Source: Legionella sp. 515359 (GTDB lineage Bacteria > Pseudomonadota > Gammaproteobacteria > Legionellales > Legionellaceae). Taken from it: a stretch of 64,000 nucleotides of DNA. The translations under genes and the position numbers were made by a program. Below, piece after piece: positions 9,298 to 18,818 of this stretch (within the stretch, counting starts at the first letter, position 1; the number at the start of each line of letters is the position of its first letter). The notes under the pieces are model-generated. The model saw only the letters and a list, made by a program, of their open reading frames with translations. It searched no databases and was not told the origin of the DNA. The stretch is taken from NCBI GenBank assembly GCA_025941565.1, contig JAPCYN010000001.1, forward strand, positions 115,361 through 179,360, in the 5' to 3' direction.

Positions 9298-10707
9298 GTG
9301 GGTAATTCAGGACAATTTATATCTGCAAGGATGGGCTGTGTAGAACAAATACATTTTGTTGGAATTGGTGGTGTTGGTATGTGCGGTATTGCTGAAGTAT
9401 TACACTACCAGGGATATCGTATTACAGGCTCTGATTTAGGTGAAGGCAGTACAGTACAACGGTTAAAATCCTTAGGAATCCCTGTTTATATGGGGCATAA
9501 GGCGGAGCATATAAAAGGTGCGGATGTCGTAGTGCGTTCTTCGGCTGTTGGGATGAATAATCCTGAAATTGTGGCAGCTCGTGAGCAAATGATTCCGGTA
9601 ATCCCACGCGCAGCGATGCTTGCTGAGCTCATGCGCTTTCGTCATGGTATTGCTGTTGCTGGAACCCATGGTAAAACAACCACAACCAGTCTGGTAAGTA
9701 GTCTCCTGGCTGAAGGTGGATTGGATCCCAGTTTTGTAATCGGTGGAAAATTGAATAGTCTGGGAGTCAATGCTCAACTGGGTCAATCCCCATATTTTGT
9801 TGTTGAGGCTGATGAAAGCGATGCATCGTTCCTATTTTTAAAACCCATGATGGCCATAGTGACCAATATTGATGCAGATCATATGGACAACTATGAGAAT
9901 GATTTTGATAAATTAAGAACAACTTTTCTGGAGTTTTTACATCATTTACCTTTTTACGGTTTGGCGGTGGTATGCATTGATGATCCTGAAGTGCGCAAAA
10001 TCATCCCTGCTATCGAAAGACCTACATTAACTTATGGATTTTCTGAAGAAGCTCATTATCGTGCGATAAATTGGACGCAAAATGAACTCATTAGCGAATT
10101 TACTGTGGTACGTCCTGTTCCTTATTCCGAACTAAAAATCCAATTTCAGTATCCAGGTCGTCACAATGTGTTAAATGCCCTGGCTTCAATCGTGATTGCG
10201 ACACAATTAGGTGTGGATGATGCTTCCATTAAACGCGCTTTGGCAAAATTCCAAGGAGTAGGTCGTCGTTTTCAAATGTTGGGCGAGAAACAATTTGAGA
10301 AGGGTTCTGCTCTTGTTGTTGATGATTATGGTCACCATCCCCAAGAAATTCTATCAACCATTGATGCATTTCGGCATGTTTGGCCAAACAAACGCCTCGT
10401 TCATGTCTTTCAACCGCATCGTTATACGCGGACTCAATCCCTGCAGGATCAATTTGTGGATGTGTTGAGTCTCGCTGATGAATTGTTCTTGTTTGATATT
10501 TACTCTGCAGGAGAACCAGAAATTCCTGGGATAACCAGTGAGAGTCTGGCTCAAAAAATTAGAAGTAAAGATAAAACAGTGACTATTGTGAATGAACAAT
10601 CGCTTAAAGCAAAGCTGAATCAGTTAATTAAAGACGGCGATGTGATTCTGATGCAAGGTGCTGGGAGTATTGGTCAAATTGCTGTGAACTTGATGAAAGA
10701 ATTGTGA
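9298..10707 (+). CDS. murC: UDP-N-acetylmuramate:L-alanine ligase MurC
   Basis: Adds L-alanine to UDP-MurNAc, the first step in building the stem peptide. I chose GTG at 9298, which has AGGGGG about 5 bases upstream and starts 10 bp after ftsW. This gives 469 residues; ATG at 9331 is an alternative, and a start at 9217 would overlap ftsW by 71 bp. Signatures are HFVGIGGVGMCGIAEVL, the P-loop GTHGKTTTTSL, EADESDASF, NIDADHMDNY and VDDYGHHP. murG normally sits between ftsW and murC; only 10 bp lie there. Confidence 0.95.
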   Translation: MGNSGQFISARMGCVEQIHFVGIGGVGMCGIAEVLHYQGYRITGSDLGEGSTVQRLKSLGIPVYMGHKAEHIKGADVVVRSSAVGMNNPEIVAAREQMIPVIPRAAMLAELMRFRHGIAVAGTHGKTTTTSLVSSLLAEGGLDPSFVIGGKLNSLGVNAQLGQSPYFVVEADESDASFLFLKPMMAIVTNIDADHMDNYENDFDKLRTTFLEFLHHLPFYGLAVVCIDDPEVRKIIPAIERPTLTYGFSEEAHYRAINWTQNELISEFTVVRPVPYSELKIQFQYPGRHNVLNALASIVIATQLGVDDASIKRALAKFQGVGRRFQMLGEKQFEKGSALVVDDYGHHPQEILSTIDAFRHVWPNKRLVHVFQPHRYTRTQSLQDQFVDVLSLADELFLFDIYSAGEPEIPGITSESLAQKIRSKDKTVTIVNEQSLKAKLNQLIKDGDVILMQGAGSIGQIAVNLMKEL

Positions 10708-10714
10708 GAGCAAC

Positions 10715-10975
10715 ATGAGTCCAACTGAGAACGCTTGCAGTCTTTTGGCTGAATTTCAAGGCAATTTGCTTTATAATGAACCTTCGGCAGAATATACTCT
10801 CTGGCGTGTTGGGGGGGCTGCGGCCAAGCTGTATAAGCCCCAAAGCATTATCAATCATCGAGGTTCAGCAACTGCAGCTGATATTGAAGCATTGATTCAT
10901 TTAGTACAAACAACAGTTCGTGAGCAGACAACAATTGAGTTGATGCGCGAAGTTCATATAATTGGAGACCGCTAA
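10715..10975 (+). pseudogene. murB: murB remnant with large in-frame internal deletion
   Basis: Full-length MurB (about 300 aa) is the flavoprotein that reduces UDP-GlcNAc-enolpyruvate to UDP-MurNAc. Here an 86-residue frame joins the N-terminal start of the family (EYTLWRVGGAAAKLYKP, residues about 27-43) directly to the C-terminal end (INHRGSATAADIEALIHLVQ through EVHIIGD). The join is at about 10838-10849. Roughly 200 residues are gone, including the whole middle of the FAD domain and most of the substrate-binding domain, while the frame stays open. The start and the 1-base stop/start overlap with ddl (TAATG) are intact. It is almost surely inactive; either a real deletion or an assembly collapse. 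Confidence 0.88.
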
Positions 10976-12069
10976 TGTCCAAGCCTCTCAACCTGGTTCT
11001 GCTTTATGGTGGAAAATCTGGAGAACATGAAATCTCATTAATTTCAGCTGCTTCGGTCCTTACGTATTTAGATGCTGAAAAATATAACATTATTCCTGTA
11101 GCAATGGATAAAGAGGGACAATTTCATCTTCATCAATATCAGGACCTGCTTGCGTATAAAGAAAAACTTCCAGTAGTAACGGAGCACTCAAAACCTTTGA
11201 TGGGGTTATTTATTAATGGGCGCCTATCTGTTGATGCGGATGTGGTTTTTCCTGTAGTCCATGGTCCTTTATATGAAGATGGCTGCTTGCAAGGGCTGCT
11301 TGAGTTATCAGGTGTCGCCTATGTGGGTTGTGATGTCCTTTCTTCGTCCATAGGAATGGATAAAGATATGGCAAGACGTATTGTTTGCGTCAATGGTTTA
11401 AAATCAGCCAATTATAAGCTTTTGTCATGGCATGCTCCGGCATCTGAGAGACAACGTTTTTGTCAGGAAGTTGCGGAAGAGTTTGGTTGGCCTGTATTTG
11501 TTAAGCCTTGCGCAATGGGTTCCAGTGTAGGGATACATAAAGCGAAGAATATGGCTGAATTATTAGTCGCTGTTGATGATGCTTTACGCTATGACGAAGA
11601 GATTTTAGTTGAATCATTTATTTCTGGGCGAGAAATTGAGTTGTCGGTTTTGGAAAGTACGGTACCCTCTGGTGAGCCAAGGGTCAGTATTGCCGGTGAG
11701 ATACGCGTTAATCACCCCGATGGTTTTTATTCTTATTCAGCAAAATACCTGGAGAGTGGACAAACAGATCTGATTATCCCTGCTCAGTTAAGTCAGAATT
11801 TATGTGAACAATTAAAAAAGGCCGCTGCAGATATTTTTATCCGGTTAAAATGTAAGGGCATGGCACGTGTGGATTTTTTTGTTAATGACAAAACCGAATC
11901 GATTTATTTTAATGAAGTAAATACTTTGCCTGGTTTTACTTCGATAAGTATGTATCCAAAACTATGGCAGGCAAGTGGTTTATCTTATCCTGAATTACTG
12001 GATGAGTTAATTCGTATTGCGATGGTTCATCAGAATTGCCGCCAACATTTAGTAACCAACTATCTGTGA
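10975..12069 (+). CDS. ddl: D-alanine--D-alanine ligase
   Basis: ATP-grasp enzyme that joins two D-alanines for MurF. The start codon overlaps the murB-remnant stop by one base, implying translational coupling. The 364-residue length is of the DdlA type rather than the ~306-residue DdlB type that usually sits in this cluster in E. coli. Visible motifs: [18 protein letters not shown] at the N-terminus, [35 protein letters not shown], and the C-terminal metal/ATP-site segment [20 protein letters not shown]. It is followed closely by ftsQ. Confidence 0.95.
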   Translation: MSKPLNLVLLYGGKSGEHEISLISAASVLTYLDAEKYNIIPVAMDKEGQFHLHQYQDLLAYKEKLPVVTEHSKPLMGLFINGRLSVDADVVFPVVHGPLYEDGCLQGLLELSGVAYVGCDVLSSSIGMDKDMARRIVCVNGLKSANYKLLSWHAPASERQRFCQEVAEEFGWPVFVKPCAMGSSVGIHKAKNMAELLVAVDDALRYDEEILVESFISGREIELSVLESTVPSGEPRVSIAGEIRVNHPDGFYSYSAKYLESGQTDLIIPAQLSQNLCEQLKKAAADIFIRLKCKGMARVDFFVNDKTESIYFNEVNTLPGFTSISMYPKLWQASGLSYPELLDELIRIAMVHQNCRQHLVTNYL

Positions 12070-12074
12070 ATACC

Positions 12075-12806
12075 ATGAATAAAAATAGGGATGTTGATTT
12101 CGGGAGTTTGCGTTACATCTGTTGGTTGTTAGTATTAAGTTTAAGTGCCATATTTTTAGCTTGCCGATTAGGCTATTATTATGCATCTGATGCGGAACGG
12201 TTTCCAATTACCACAATCAAAGTTGCGGCAAATTACGAACATGTCACGCATAAAGAGTTAGAAGGGGTATTATCAAAATACTTAAGTAATAGTTTTTTTA
12301 CTATATCCATCAATGCATTACAAAATGAATTAAATGAGCTGGGCTGGATCGATACGGCAACTGTGGAGCGTGTTTGGCCAGATACATTGAAAATAAGACT
12401 TGTGGAAAAAAAACCCGTTGCGATTTGGGATAATGCACTGATGACTGAGGACGGCAGAATATTTAATGAAGGTGCTGTTCCCGAGGGTCTCAGCTTACCG
12501 AAATTAAAAGGACCGCTATCTCAACAAGCAGAAGTCTTACAAGTTTACGAAAAATTGAGTAAGATATTATCAATGTACGGCTTAAACCCTACTGGACTGT
12601 ATTTAAGAGAAAACCAATCCTGGGTATTGCGTTTAGGCAATGGTATAAAAATATATTTAGGAAAGAAAGAGTTAGAAGAGCGATTGCTGCGTTTTTGTAA
12701 GGCATATCCTGCAGTATTTGCTGAAAAAATTGAGCAATTGTCTAGCGTGGACCTGCGTTATCCACGTGGTATGGCGGTTCAGTGGAAACAACAAACGGAA
12801 CGATAA
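12075..12806 (+). CDS. ftsQ: Cell division protein FtsQ
   Basis: Bitopic inner-membrane protein that links early and late division proteins (partner of FtsL/FtsB). From ATG 12075 it has 243 residues. A GTG at 12066, overlapping the ddl stop as GTGA, is an alternative that would couple translation. A short cytoplasmic tail precedes one membrane segment (about residues 13-33, YICWLLVLSLSAIFLACRLG), then a POTRA domain (FPITTIKVAANYEHVTHKEL) and the FtsQ domain (LGWIDTATVERVWPDTLKI). FtsQ proteins vary greatly, so the call rests on the architecture plus the position between ddl and ftsA. Confidence 0.9.
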   Translation: MNKNRDVDFGSLRYICWLLVLSLSAIFLACRLGYYYASDAERFPITTIKVAANYEHVTHKELEGVLSKYLSNSFFTISINALQNELNELGWIDTATVERVWPDTLKIRLVEKKPVAIWDNALMTEDGRIFNEGAVPEGLSLPKLKGPLSQQAEVLQVYEKLSKILSMYGLNPTGLYLRENQSWVLRLGNGIKIYLGKKELEERLLRFCKAYPAVFAEKIEQLSSVDLRYPRGMAVQWKQQTER

Positions 12807-14044
12807 TGGCAAAAAAAATAGAAAAAAATATTATCACTGGATTGGATATTGGAACTTCAAAAGTAATTGCATTAATTGGCGAAGTAACATCTGATGGTGC
12901 AATAGAAGTTATCGGAATAGGGCGTCATCCTTCTCGTGGTTTAAAACGCGGTGTTGTGGTTGATATAGAAGCCACGGTGAACTCCATTCAACGCGCTGTT
13001 CAAGAAGCCGAACTTATGGCTGGATGCGAGGTACGAACTGTTTATGCGGGTATTGCGGGTAGCCATATTCGCAGCTTAAATTCACATGGCATTGTTGCCA
13101 TCCGCGATAAAGAAGTATCGCAGGCCGATGTAGAACGTGTGATTGATGCCGCAAAAGCAGTAGCAATTCCTGCCGATCAGAAAATCCTGCATGTTTTACC
13201 TCAGGAATTTATCATCGATCAACAAGGCAGCATCCGTGAACCTATAGGAATGGCGGGAGTACGACTCGAATCGCGTGTACATATTGTTACGGGTTCAGTA
13301 AGCTCTGCGCAAAATATAGTCAAGTGTGTGCGTCGTTGTGGCTTAGAGGTCAATGACATTATTCTTGAGCAACTGGCTTCAAGCCATGCCGTTTTGACTG
13401 ATGATGAAAAAGACCTGGGCGTTTGCCTGATTGATATTGGTGGTGGTACCACCGATATTGCAATATTTTGTGGGGGCGCGATTCAACATACAGCTGTAAT
13501 TCCGATTGCAGGGGATCAAGTGACCAATGATATTGCTATGGCTTTACGCACACCTACAAAAGCAGCAGAATCGATTAAACTAAATCATGCGTGTGCATTA
13601 ACTGAATTAGCCAACTCAGATCACATGCTGGAAGTGGCCAGTGTTAATGACAGGCCAGGAAGAAAAATATCAGCAAAAACCTTATCTGATGTAGTCGCAG
13701 CGCGCTATGAAGAGTTATTTACTTTAGTACGCAATGAATTACGGCGTAGCGGTTTTGAGGATAGAATGGCTGCAGGTATTGTGCTAACTGGTGGTGCTGC
13801 CAATGTTAGAGGGGGTATTGAACTTGCAGAGCTGTGCTTTGAGATGCCGGTAAGAAAAGGTTGTGCTCATTATGTTTCTGGATTGGCAGAGGCAACTGAA
13901 AATCCTTCGTTTGCTACAGGTGTAGGTTTGTTGTTGCAAGGTTATCAGCAACAGTATGAGTCCAACTACAATGTACCTACAATGAAAGATAATACCCAGA
14001 GTTTATGGGCACGTATGAAAGAATGGTTCCAGGGTAATTTTTAG
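12806..14044 (+). CDS. ftsA: Cell division protein FtsA
   Basis: Actin-like ATPase that anchors FtsZ filaments to the membrane. I chose ATG 12806, which overlaps the ftsQ stop by one base (TAATG) and gives 412 residues (E. coli 420). Motifs: GLDIGTSKVIALIGEV (phosphate 1), the SHI-domain region after GVVVDIEATVNSIQRAVQEAE, LIDIGGGTTDIAIF (phosphate 2), and VLTGGAANVRGG (adenosine). The last residues (LWARMKEWFQGNF) form the amphipathic membrane-binding helix. Confidence 0.97.
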   Translation: MAKKIEKNIITGLDIGTSKVIALIGEVTSDGAIEVIGIGRHPSRGLKRGVVVDIEATVNSIQRAVQEAELMAGCEVRTVYAGIAGSHIRSLNSHGIVAIRDKEVSQADVERVIDAAKAVAIPADQKILHVLPQEFIIDQQGSIREPIGMAGVRLESRVHIVTGSVSSAQNIVKCVRRCGLEVNDIILEQLASSHAVLTDDEKDLGVCLIDIGGGTTDIAIFCGGAIQHTAVIPIAGDQVTNDIAMALRTPTKAAESIKLNHACALTELANSDHMLEVASVNDRPGRKISAKTLSDVVAARYEELFTLVRNELRRSGFEDRMAAGIVLTGGAANVRGGIELAELCFEMPVRKGCAHYVSGLAEATENPSFATGVGLLLQGYQQQYESNYNVPTMKDNTQSLWARMKEWFQGNF

Positions 14045-14146
14045 GTTACAAATAACGTTTTTAAAACGAACCGGCAATTGATTCTACTAAAAGCTTTTAC
14101 TGCCGCGTTTTTGTTGAAAGATTAAACATATGAGGGGAGCAGGGTT

Positions 14147-15334
14147 ATGTTTGAATTAATGGAAGGCCAACACCAGAATAATAATGCAGTTATTAAGGTA
14201 GTTGGTGTTGGTGGCGGTGGCGGTAATGCTGTCCAACATATGGTTACAGAAAATATTGATGGAGTTGAGTTTATCTGTGCGAATACGGATGCACAGGCAC
14301 TAAAAGGTTCAAATGCAAAAGTACATATTCAACTGGGCGATGAGCTGACTAAAGGCTTAGGCGCCGGTGCAAACCCACAAATAGGTCGTGAAGCAGCAGA
14401 AGAAGATAGAGACCATATTCGAGAAATCTTAAGTGGTGCAGATATGGTATTTATTACTGCAGGCATGGGTGGTGGAACTGGAACTGGGGCTGCACCTGTT
14501 TTTGCAGAAATTGCCAAAGAACTAGGAATTTTAACAGTAGCGGTAGTGACCAAACCGTTCTCATTTGAGGGCAAGCAAAGAGCGTTGGCAGCTGAGGATG
14601 GAATACGCCGTTTAGCAGAACATGTTGATTCATTGATTACGATTCCTAATAATAAATTACTCAGTGTTTTGGGAAAAAACATCAGTCTTCTTAATGCGTT
14701 CAAAGCAGCGAATAATGTGTTACTTGGCGCCGTAAAAGGCATCTCCGATTTAATTACCCGTCCAGGTTTGATCAACGTTGATTTTGCAGACGTACGCACT
14801 GTCATGTCGGAAATGGGTATGGCGATGATGGGTACAGGGAGTGCTGTAGGGGAACAAAGAGCACGCCAAGCCGCCGAAGCAGCAATTGCTTCTCCTTTAT
14901 TGGAGGATGTGAATTTTTCGGGGGCTCGCGGAATCCTGGTCAATATTACTGCTGGCCTTGATATGTCAATTGGTGAATTTGAGGAAGTAGGGGATGTAGT
15001 CAAGGAGTTTATTTCTGATGATGCAACTGTAGTCGTCGGAACAGTAATCGATCCCGAAATGACGGATGAAATGCGGGTAACAGTTATTGTGACTGGCCTC
15101 GGTGATGCAAGACAGCGTCATCAGCAAGCACAGCCGCAATCGCATCGTGCACGTTTGATTGAAACAACGCGCAGTGATGGTTCTTTGGATTATCAGCAAT
15201 TAGAGAGACCTGCTCTTGTTCGCAAACAAGCTCAATCAAGCATGTCCTCTGCTGTAAAACAAAATGGTGACAGTATTCCCGATGTGGATTATCTGGATAT
15301 CCCTGCATTTTTACGTCGACAAGAAGAGGTATAA
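14147..15334 (+). CDS. ftsZ: Cell division GTPase FtsZ
   Basis: Tubulin-like GTPase that forms the Z ring. The 395 residues include the GTP-binding signature GGGTGTG at residues 108-114, the N-terminal [13 protein letters not shown], and the T7-loop segment [15 protein letters not shown], followed by a variable linker (about 320-375). The conserved C-terminal peptide that binds FtsA and ZipA is [20 protein letters not shown] Shine-Dalgarno lies before the ATG. The 102-bp gap after ftsA leaves room for a separate ftsZ promoter, which I could not locate with confidence. Confidence 0.98.
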   Translation: MFELMEGQHQNNNAVIKVVGVGGGGGNAVQHMVTENIDGVEFICANTDAQALKGSNAKVHIQLGDELTKGLGAGANPQIGREAAEEDRDHIREILSGADMVFITAGMGGGTGTGAAPVFAEIAKELGILTVAVVTKPFSFEGKQRALAAEDGIRRLAEHVDSLITIPNNKLLSVLGKNISLLNAFKAANNVLLGAVKGISDLITRPGLINVDFADVRTVMSEMGMAMMGTGSAVGEQRARQAAEAAIASPLLEDVNFSGARGILVNITAGLDMSIGEFEEVGDVVKEFISDDATVVVGTVIDPEMTDEMRVTVIVTGLGDARQRHQQAQPQSHRARLIETTRSDGSLDYQQLERPALVRKQAQSSMSSAVKQNGDSIPDVDYLDIPAFLRRQEEV

Positions 15335-15345
15335 ACTAATTCAAC

Positions 15346-15376
15346 CCCTTCCACTGCATTTGCTGCAGTGGAAGGG
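15346..15376 (+). terminator. Perfect 13-bp hairpin after ftsZ
   Basis: CCCTTCCACTGCA at 15346-15358 pairs exactly with TGCAGTGGAAGGG at 15364-15376 around a 5-base loop, 12 bp after the ftsZ stop. The downstream sequence is AATTTAAG rather than a T run. It may be a weak terminator, an mRNA-stabilising 3' end, or an attenuator ahead of lpxC. Confidence 0.6.
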
Positions 15377-15501
15377 AATTTAAGCCTTTGATACAAAAAT
15401 AATTAGACTAAATATTAAAATATTGATACGATCACGAAGTTTTGCGTGCAAAATAAAAATTTTTTAAAAATGATATATATGAGGAACAAGGTGAGCACTG
15501 A

Positions 15502-16416
15502 ATGACAAAACAAAGAACTCCTAAAAAGGTGATCCAGGCAACTGGTGTAGGATTGCATTCCGGTGAAAAAGTGCTGTTAACCTTGAGACCTGCTCCTGTT
15601 AATACAGGTATAGTTTTTAGAAGAGTAGATCTTTCACCCGTAGTAGAAATACCCGCGTCTTATGAGAATGTGGGGGATACGATGCTATGTACCACATTAC
15701 ATCATGGGGCAGTTAAAATTGCCACTGTAGAACATTTACTGTCTGCCTTGGCAGGGTTAGGTATCGATAATGCCTATATTGACGTGAATGCTCCAGAGTT
15801 ACCCATTATGGATGGCAGTGCGGCTCCTTTTGTTTTCCTGATTCAATCAGCAGGCATACGTGAGCAAAACGCACCCAAAAAATACATCCGTATTCTTAAG
15901 CCTATTCGAGTAGAAGATAATGGGAAATTCGTTCAATTTTATCCTTATAATGGGTATAAGATTAGCTTCACCATTGACTTTGATCATCCTGCTTTTAATG
16001 ATAAACCACAAACGGTTAGTTTTGACTTTTCTACAACCTCTTATGTAAAAGAAGTATGCCGGGCACGTACATTTGGATTCCTTTCGGATTATGAGAAATT
16101 AAGAGAATGTGATTTGGCAAAAGGCGGAAGTTTGGATAACGCTATAGTGGTAGATGATTATCGTGTTCTCAACGATGATGGACTTCGCTTTGAATCAGAA
16201 TTTGTTTCTCATAAAGTATTGGATGCAATTGGTGACCTGTATCTCTTGGGTTCAAGTTTGATTGGTGCATTCGAAGGTTACAAATCAGGCCATGAACTGA
16301 ATAACAGATTATTACGCGAACTAATGGTAAGACAAGACGCTTGGGAATATACTTATTTTGATACAGAAGAATATCTCCCTGCAATGCACACTGACTTTTA
16401 TCCTGTCGAAGTGTAG
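15502..16416 (+). CDS. lpxC: UDP-3-O-acyl-GlcNAc deacetylase LpxC
   Basis: Zinc enzyme of the committed step of lipid A synthesis. 304 residues (E. coli 305). Motifs: [11 protein letters not shown] at the N-terminus, [17 protein letters not shown] with the zinc His, the [16 protein letters not shown] segment, [12 protein letters not shown], and [17 protein letters not shown] with the second zinc His and Asp, and [13 protein letters not shown]. Its place directly after ftsZ is the normal gammaproteobacterial order. A 167-bp spacer with the ftsZ hairpin precedes it, so it probably has its own promoter. Confidence 0.97.
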   Translation: MTKQRTPKKVIQATGVGLHSGEKVLLTLRPAPVNTGIVFRRVDLSPVVEIPASYENVGDTMLCTTLHHGAVKIATVEHLLSALAGLGIDNAYIDVNAPELPIMDGSAAPFVFLIQSAGIREQNAPKKYIRILKPIRVEDNGKFVQFYPYNGYKISFTIDFDHPAFNDKPQTVSFDFSTTSYVKEVCRARTFGFLSDYEKLRECDLAKGGSLDNAIVVDDYRVLNDDGLRFESEFVSHKVLDAIGDLYLLGSSLIGAFEGYKSGHELNNRLLRELMVRQDAWEYTYFDTEEYLPAMHTDFYPVEV

Positions 16417-16419
16417 GAA

Positions 16420-16505
16420 TGTAGCCTGGGTGAAGACGAAGTCGTAACCCAGGAAAACAGAACCTCATATGTCCTGGTTATGGTTTTGCCTCCACCTGGC
16501 TACGT
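16420..16505. repeat. Imperfect palindrome, GTAGCC/CCCGGG family (paired copies)
   Basis: The left unit begins GTAGCCTGGGTGAAGACGAA at 16421. The right end, read on the - strand, begins GTAGCCAGGTGGAGGCAAAA at 16504. The element of about 85 bp is therefore an inverted pair of the same unit found elsewhere in the window. It lies just after lpxC and before the M13 peptidase gene. Confidence 0.65.
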
Positions 16506-16560
16506 TTATTCGAATTCTTAGTGAATTAACAATAAATGATTGGCAAAGGAGCGTTGCGGC

Positions 16561-18597
16561 ATGAAACTTAATACTGGCCTTTTTGCTTTTGCTTTGTTAT
16601 GCAGTTCCTCAATATATTCTGCAAGCACTGAACCACCAAAAACAACCGTTGCTCAAGCACTTCATATGAATTGGTTGGATACCAATATTTCACCTGGCAC
16701 GGATTTTTATTCTTACGCGGTAGGCAGCTGGAAAAAAAACAACCCAATTCCACCGGATTATTCAAGCTGGGGAAGCTTTAATCTCATCCATGAGAAGGTC
16801 CAGGATATTATTCATCAGATGTTAATCAATGCCTCAAAAAATACTAAAGCAAAACCAGGCAGCATAGAACAAAAAGTCGGTGATTTTTATTATAGTGGAA
16901 TGGATGAAATCCGCATCAATCAATTGGGTATTAAACCACTACAACCTGAATTTGATCGTATTAATCATTTAGAAAATTTAACGGACCTGCAAAATGAAAT
17001 TGCTCATTTGCATCAAATAGGCGTTGACGTTTTCTTTAATTTTGGAAGCATGCAAGATTTTAAAAACAGTGAAGAGATGATCGCCGCCGCCATGCAGGGA
17101 GGATTAGGTCTGCCTGATCGCGATTATTATCTAAAAGATGATGCCAAATTTAAACAAATTCGAGAGGCTTATATAAATCATATAGCCAAAATGTTTGAAT
17201 TATTAGGTGATTCTCCAGATAAAGCGGTTGTTGAAGCCAATACCGTGATGAAGTTAGAAACACACATGGCTAAGGCTTCCATGTCGCAGATAGAGCAACG
17301 TGATCCCCATGCGATATATCATATTATGGATAGAGCTCAACTTGCCAAAATAACTCCGAATTTCTTATGGCCTGCATATTTTGCCGCGATGGGACAATCC
17401 CAAATCCAAAGTATGAATTTAGCAATGCCCGGTTTTTTTAAGGACATGAGCACACAATTAAAAACGATGCCTTTGGATGATTGGAAAACCTATTTGCGTT
17501 GGCATTTAATTGATGCGTTTGCCTCATATTTATCAAAACCCTTTGTTGATCAAAATTTTAAAATGGTAGCGGTCTTGACAGGTGCTGAGAAAATATTGCC
17601 TCGATGGAAACGAGTTGTCGCTACGGAAAATGGTGCTTTAGGCTTTGCTATAGGTAAAATGTATGTGGAACGCTATTTTTCTCCAGAAGATAAAAAACAG
17701 GCGTTGGATATACTCAAAAATATTCGCATTGTTTTGCGTGAAGACATTAGTACTTTATCATGGATGACCCCTGCTACTCGTAAGGCAGCATTAAAAAAAC
17801 TTGAAATGATGGAAGAGCGAATCGGTTATCCATCCAAGTGGAGGGATTATACCAAGCTGGAAATTAATCGAGGGCCTTATGTATTAAATGTAATTCGAAC
17901 CAATGAATTTTTAACTCATCGTGATCTGAATAAAATCGGAAAGCCTATAGATAGAACTGAGTGGGTAATGACACCACAGACCATCAATGCATATTACGAT
18001 CCCTCAATGAATAATTTAAATATTCCCGCAGGAATTCTCCAGTCCCCGTTTTTCGATCGGAATGCACCAGCTGCAGTAAATTATGGAGCAATTGGTTTTG
18101 TAATGGGGCATGAAATGACGCATGGATTTGATGATCAAGGTGCCCAATTTGATGGACATGGAAATTTAAAAAATTGGTGGACACCGAGTGATTTAGAAAA
18201 ATTCAAAGCAGCGACACAATGCATTGTGAATCAATTTTCGCAATATGTTGTAGATGATGGTTTGCATGTACAAGGAAAATTGGTTGTAGGGGAGGCTGCA
18301 GCTGATTTAGGGGGTATTACTCTTGCCTACAGAGCTTTTCAGCGTTCTAAGGCCTATAAAAATGCACCTACAATTGATGGGCTGACCCCAGAACAACAAT
18401 TTTTTATAGCAACAGCACATGTTTGGGCAATGAACATTCGACCCCAACAATTGCGTAATCAGGTTACTACAGATCCTCATCCTCCAGCCCAGTATCGAGT
18501 GAATGGAAGTTTAGCTAATATTCCTCAATTTCAGGAGGCGTTCCACATTCCGAATGACAGTCCCATGGTGAATAAGAACCGTTGTGTGATTTGGTAA
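16561..18597 (+). CDS. M13-family (neprilysin/PepO-like) zinc metallopeptidase, exported
   Basis: Predicted periplasmic or secreted endopeptidase of family M13. I chose ATG 16561, preceded by AAGGAG; it gives 678 residues starting with a signal peptide (MKLNTGLFAFALLCSSSIYSA). The zinc site is HEMTH at residues 517-521 with the third ligand in GEAAADLGG (E578, D582). Substrate-site and fold markers include NAYYDPSMNNLNIPAGILQS, and the C-terminus has the family CxxW-like end (NRCVIW). The N-terminal part has the typical DTNISPGTDFYSYAVGSW segment. Substrate unknown. It stands alone between lpxC and an unrelated small locus. Confidence 0.92.
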   Translation: MKLNTGLFAFALLCSSSIYSASTEPPKTTVAQALHMNWLDTNISPGTDFYSYAVGSWKKNNPIPPDYSSWGSFNLIHEKVQDIIHQMLINASKNTKAKPGSIEQKVGDFYYSGMDEIRINQLGIKPLQPEFDRINHLENLTDLQNEIAHLHQIGVDVFFNFGSMQDFKNSEEMIAAAMQGGLGLPDRDYYLKDDAKFKQIREAYINHIAKMFELLGDSPDKAVVEANTVMKLETHMAKASMSQIEQRDPHAIYHIMDRAQLAKITPNFLWPAYFAAMGQSQIQSMNLAMPGFFKDMSTQLKTMPLDDWKTYLRWHLIDAFASYLSKPFVDQNFKMVAVLTGAEKILPRWKRVVATENGALGFAIGKMYVERYFSPEDKKQALDILKNIRIVLREDISTLSWMTPATRKAALKKLEMMEERIGYPSKWRDYTKLEINRGPYVLNVIRTNEFLTHRDLNKIGKPIDRTEWVMTPQTINAYYDPSMNNLNIPAGILQSPFFDRNAPAAVNYGAIGFVMGHEMTHGFDDQGAQFDGHGNLKNWWTPSDLEKFKAATQCIVNQFSQYVVDDGLHVQGKLVVGEAAADLGGITLAYRAFQRSKAYKNAPTIDGLTPEQQFFIATAHVWAMNIRPQQLRNQVTTDPHPPAQYRVNGSLANIPQFQEAFHIPNDSPMVNKNRCVIW

Positions 18598-18604
18598 TCA
18601 ATCG

Positions 18605-18628
18605 CTCATCCTGAAAATTCAGGATGAG
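18605..18628 (+). terminator. Hairpin after the M13 peptidase gene
   Basis: CTCATCCTG at 18605-18613 pairs with CAGGATGAG at 18620-18628, 7 bp after the stop codon. No T run follows (TCTCACTG), so function as an intrinsic terminator is likely but not certain. Confidence 0.5.
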
Positions 18629-18734
18629 TCTCACTGCTCGGATTGGACTGGAAATAATATATAATTAAATTGCTTCCATTATGAACATTGGTTAGACTGT
18701 CTGCACCGTTTATTTATAATTAACTGTGGAGATA

Positions 18735-18818
18735 ATGATGACTAAAGAAGAAATGATCTGTCGTATCGTACGTTATGTAACACAAAAACCAAGTACTAAA
18801 AAAGCGTGCTGCGGATGA
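18735..18818 (+). CDS. Candidate 27-residue peptide with CCG end
   Basis: Short frame starting MMTKEEMICRIVRYV and ending KKACCG. It has a GGAG Shine-Dalgarno 5-7 bases before tandem ATG codons, and its TGA stop overlaps the ATG of the next gene as ATGA. That arrangement suggests translational coupling. Eleven of the 27 residues are charged or Cys, and two adjacent Cys sit near the C-terminus. It could be a leader peptide, a metal-binding or modified peptide, or merely a coupling device. I do not recognise a family, and it is too short for confident coding-potential judgement. Confidence 0.5.
   Translation: MMTKEEMICRIVRYVTQKPSTKKACCG

Noticed and set aside
10811-10817. Seven-G run in the murB remnant as a frameshift
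   Set aside because: The reading frame is continuous with family sequence on both sides of the run; the defect is a deletion at about 10838-10849, not a frameshift.
14329-15003. 224-codon open frame on the - strand inside ftsZ
   Set aside because: It is the mirror of a strongly coding gene, rich in Ser/Ala/Pro with no family features and no ribosome site.
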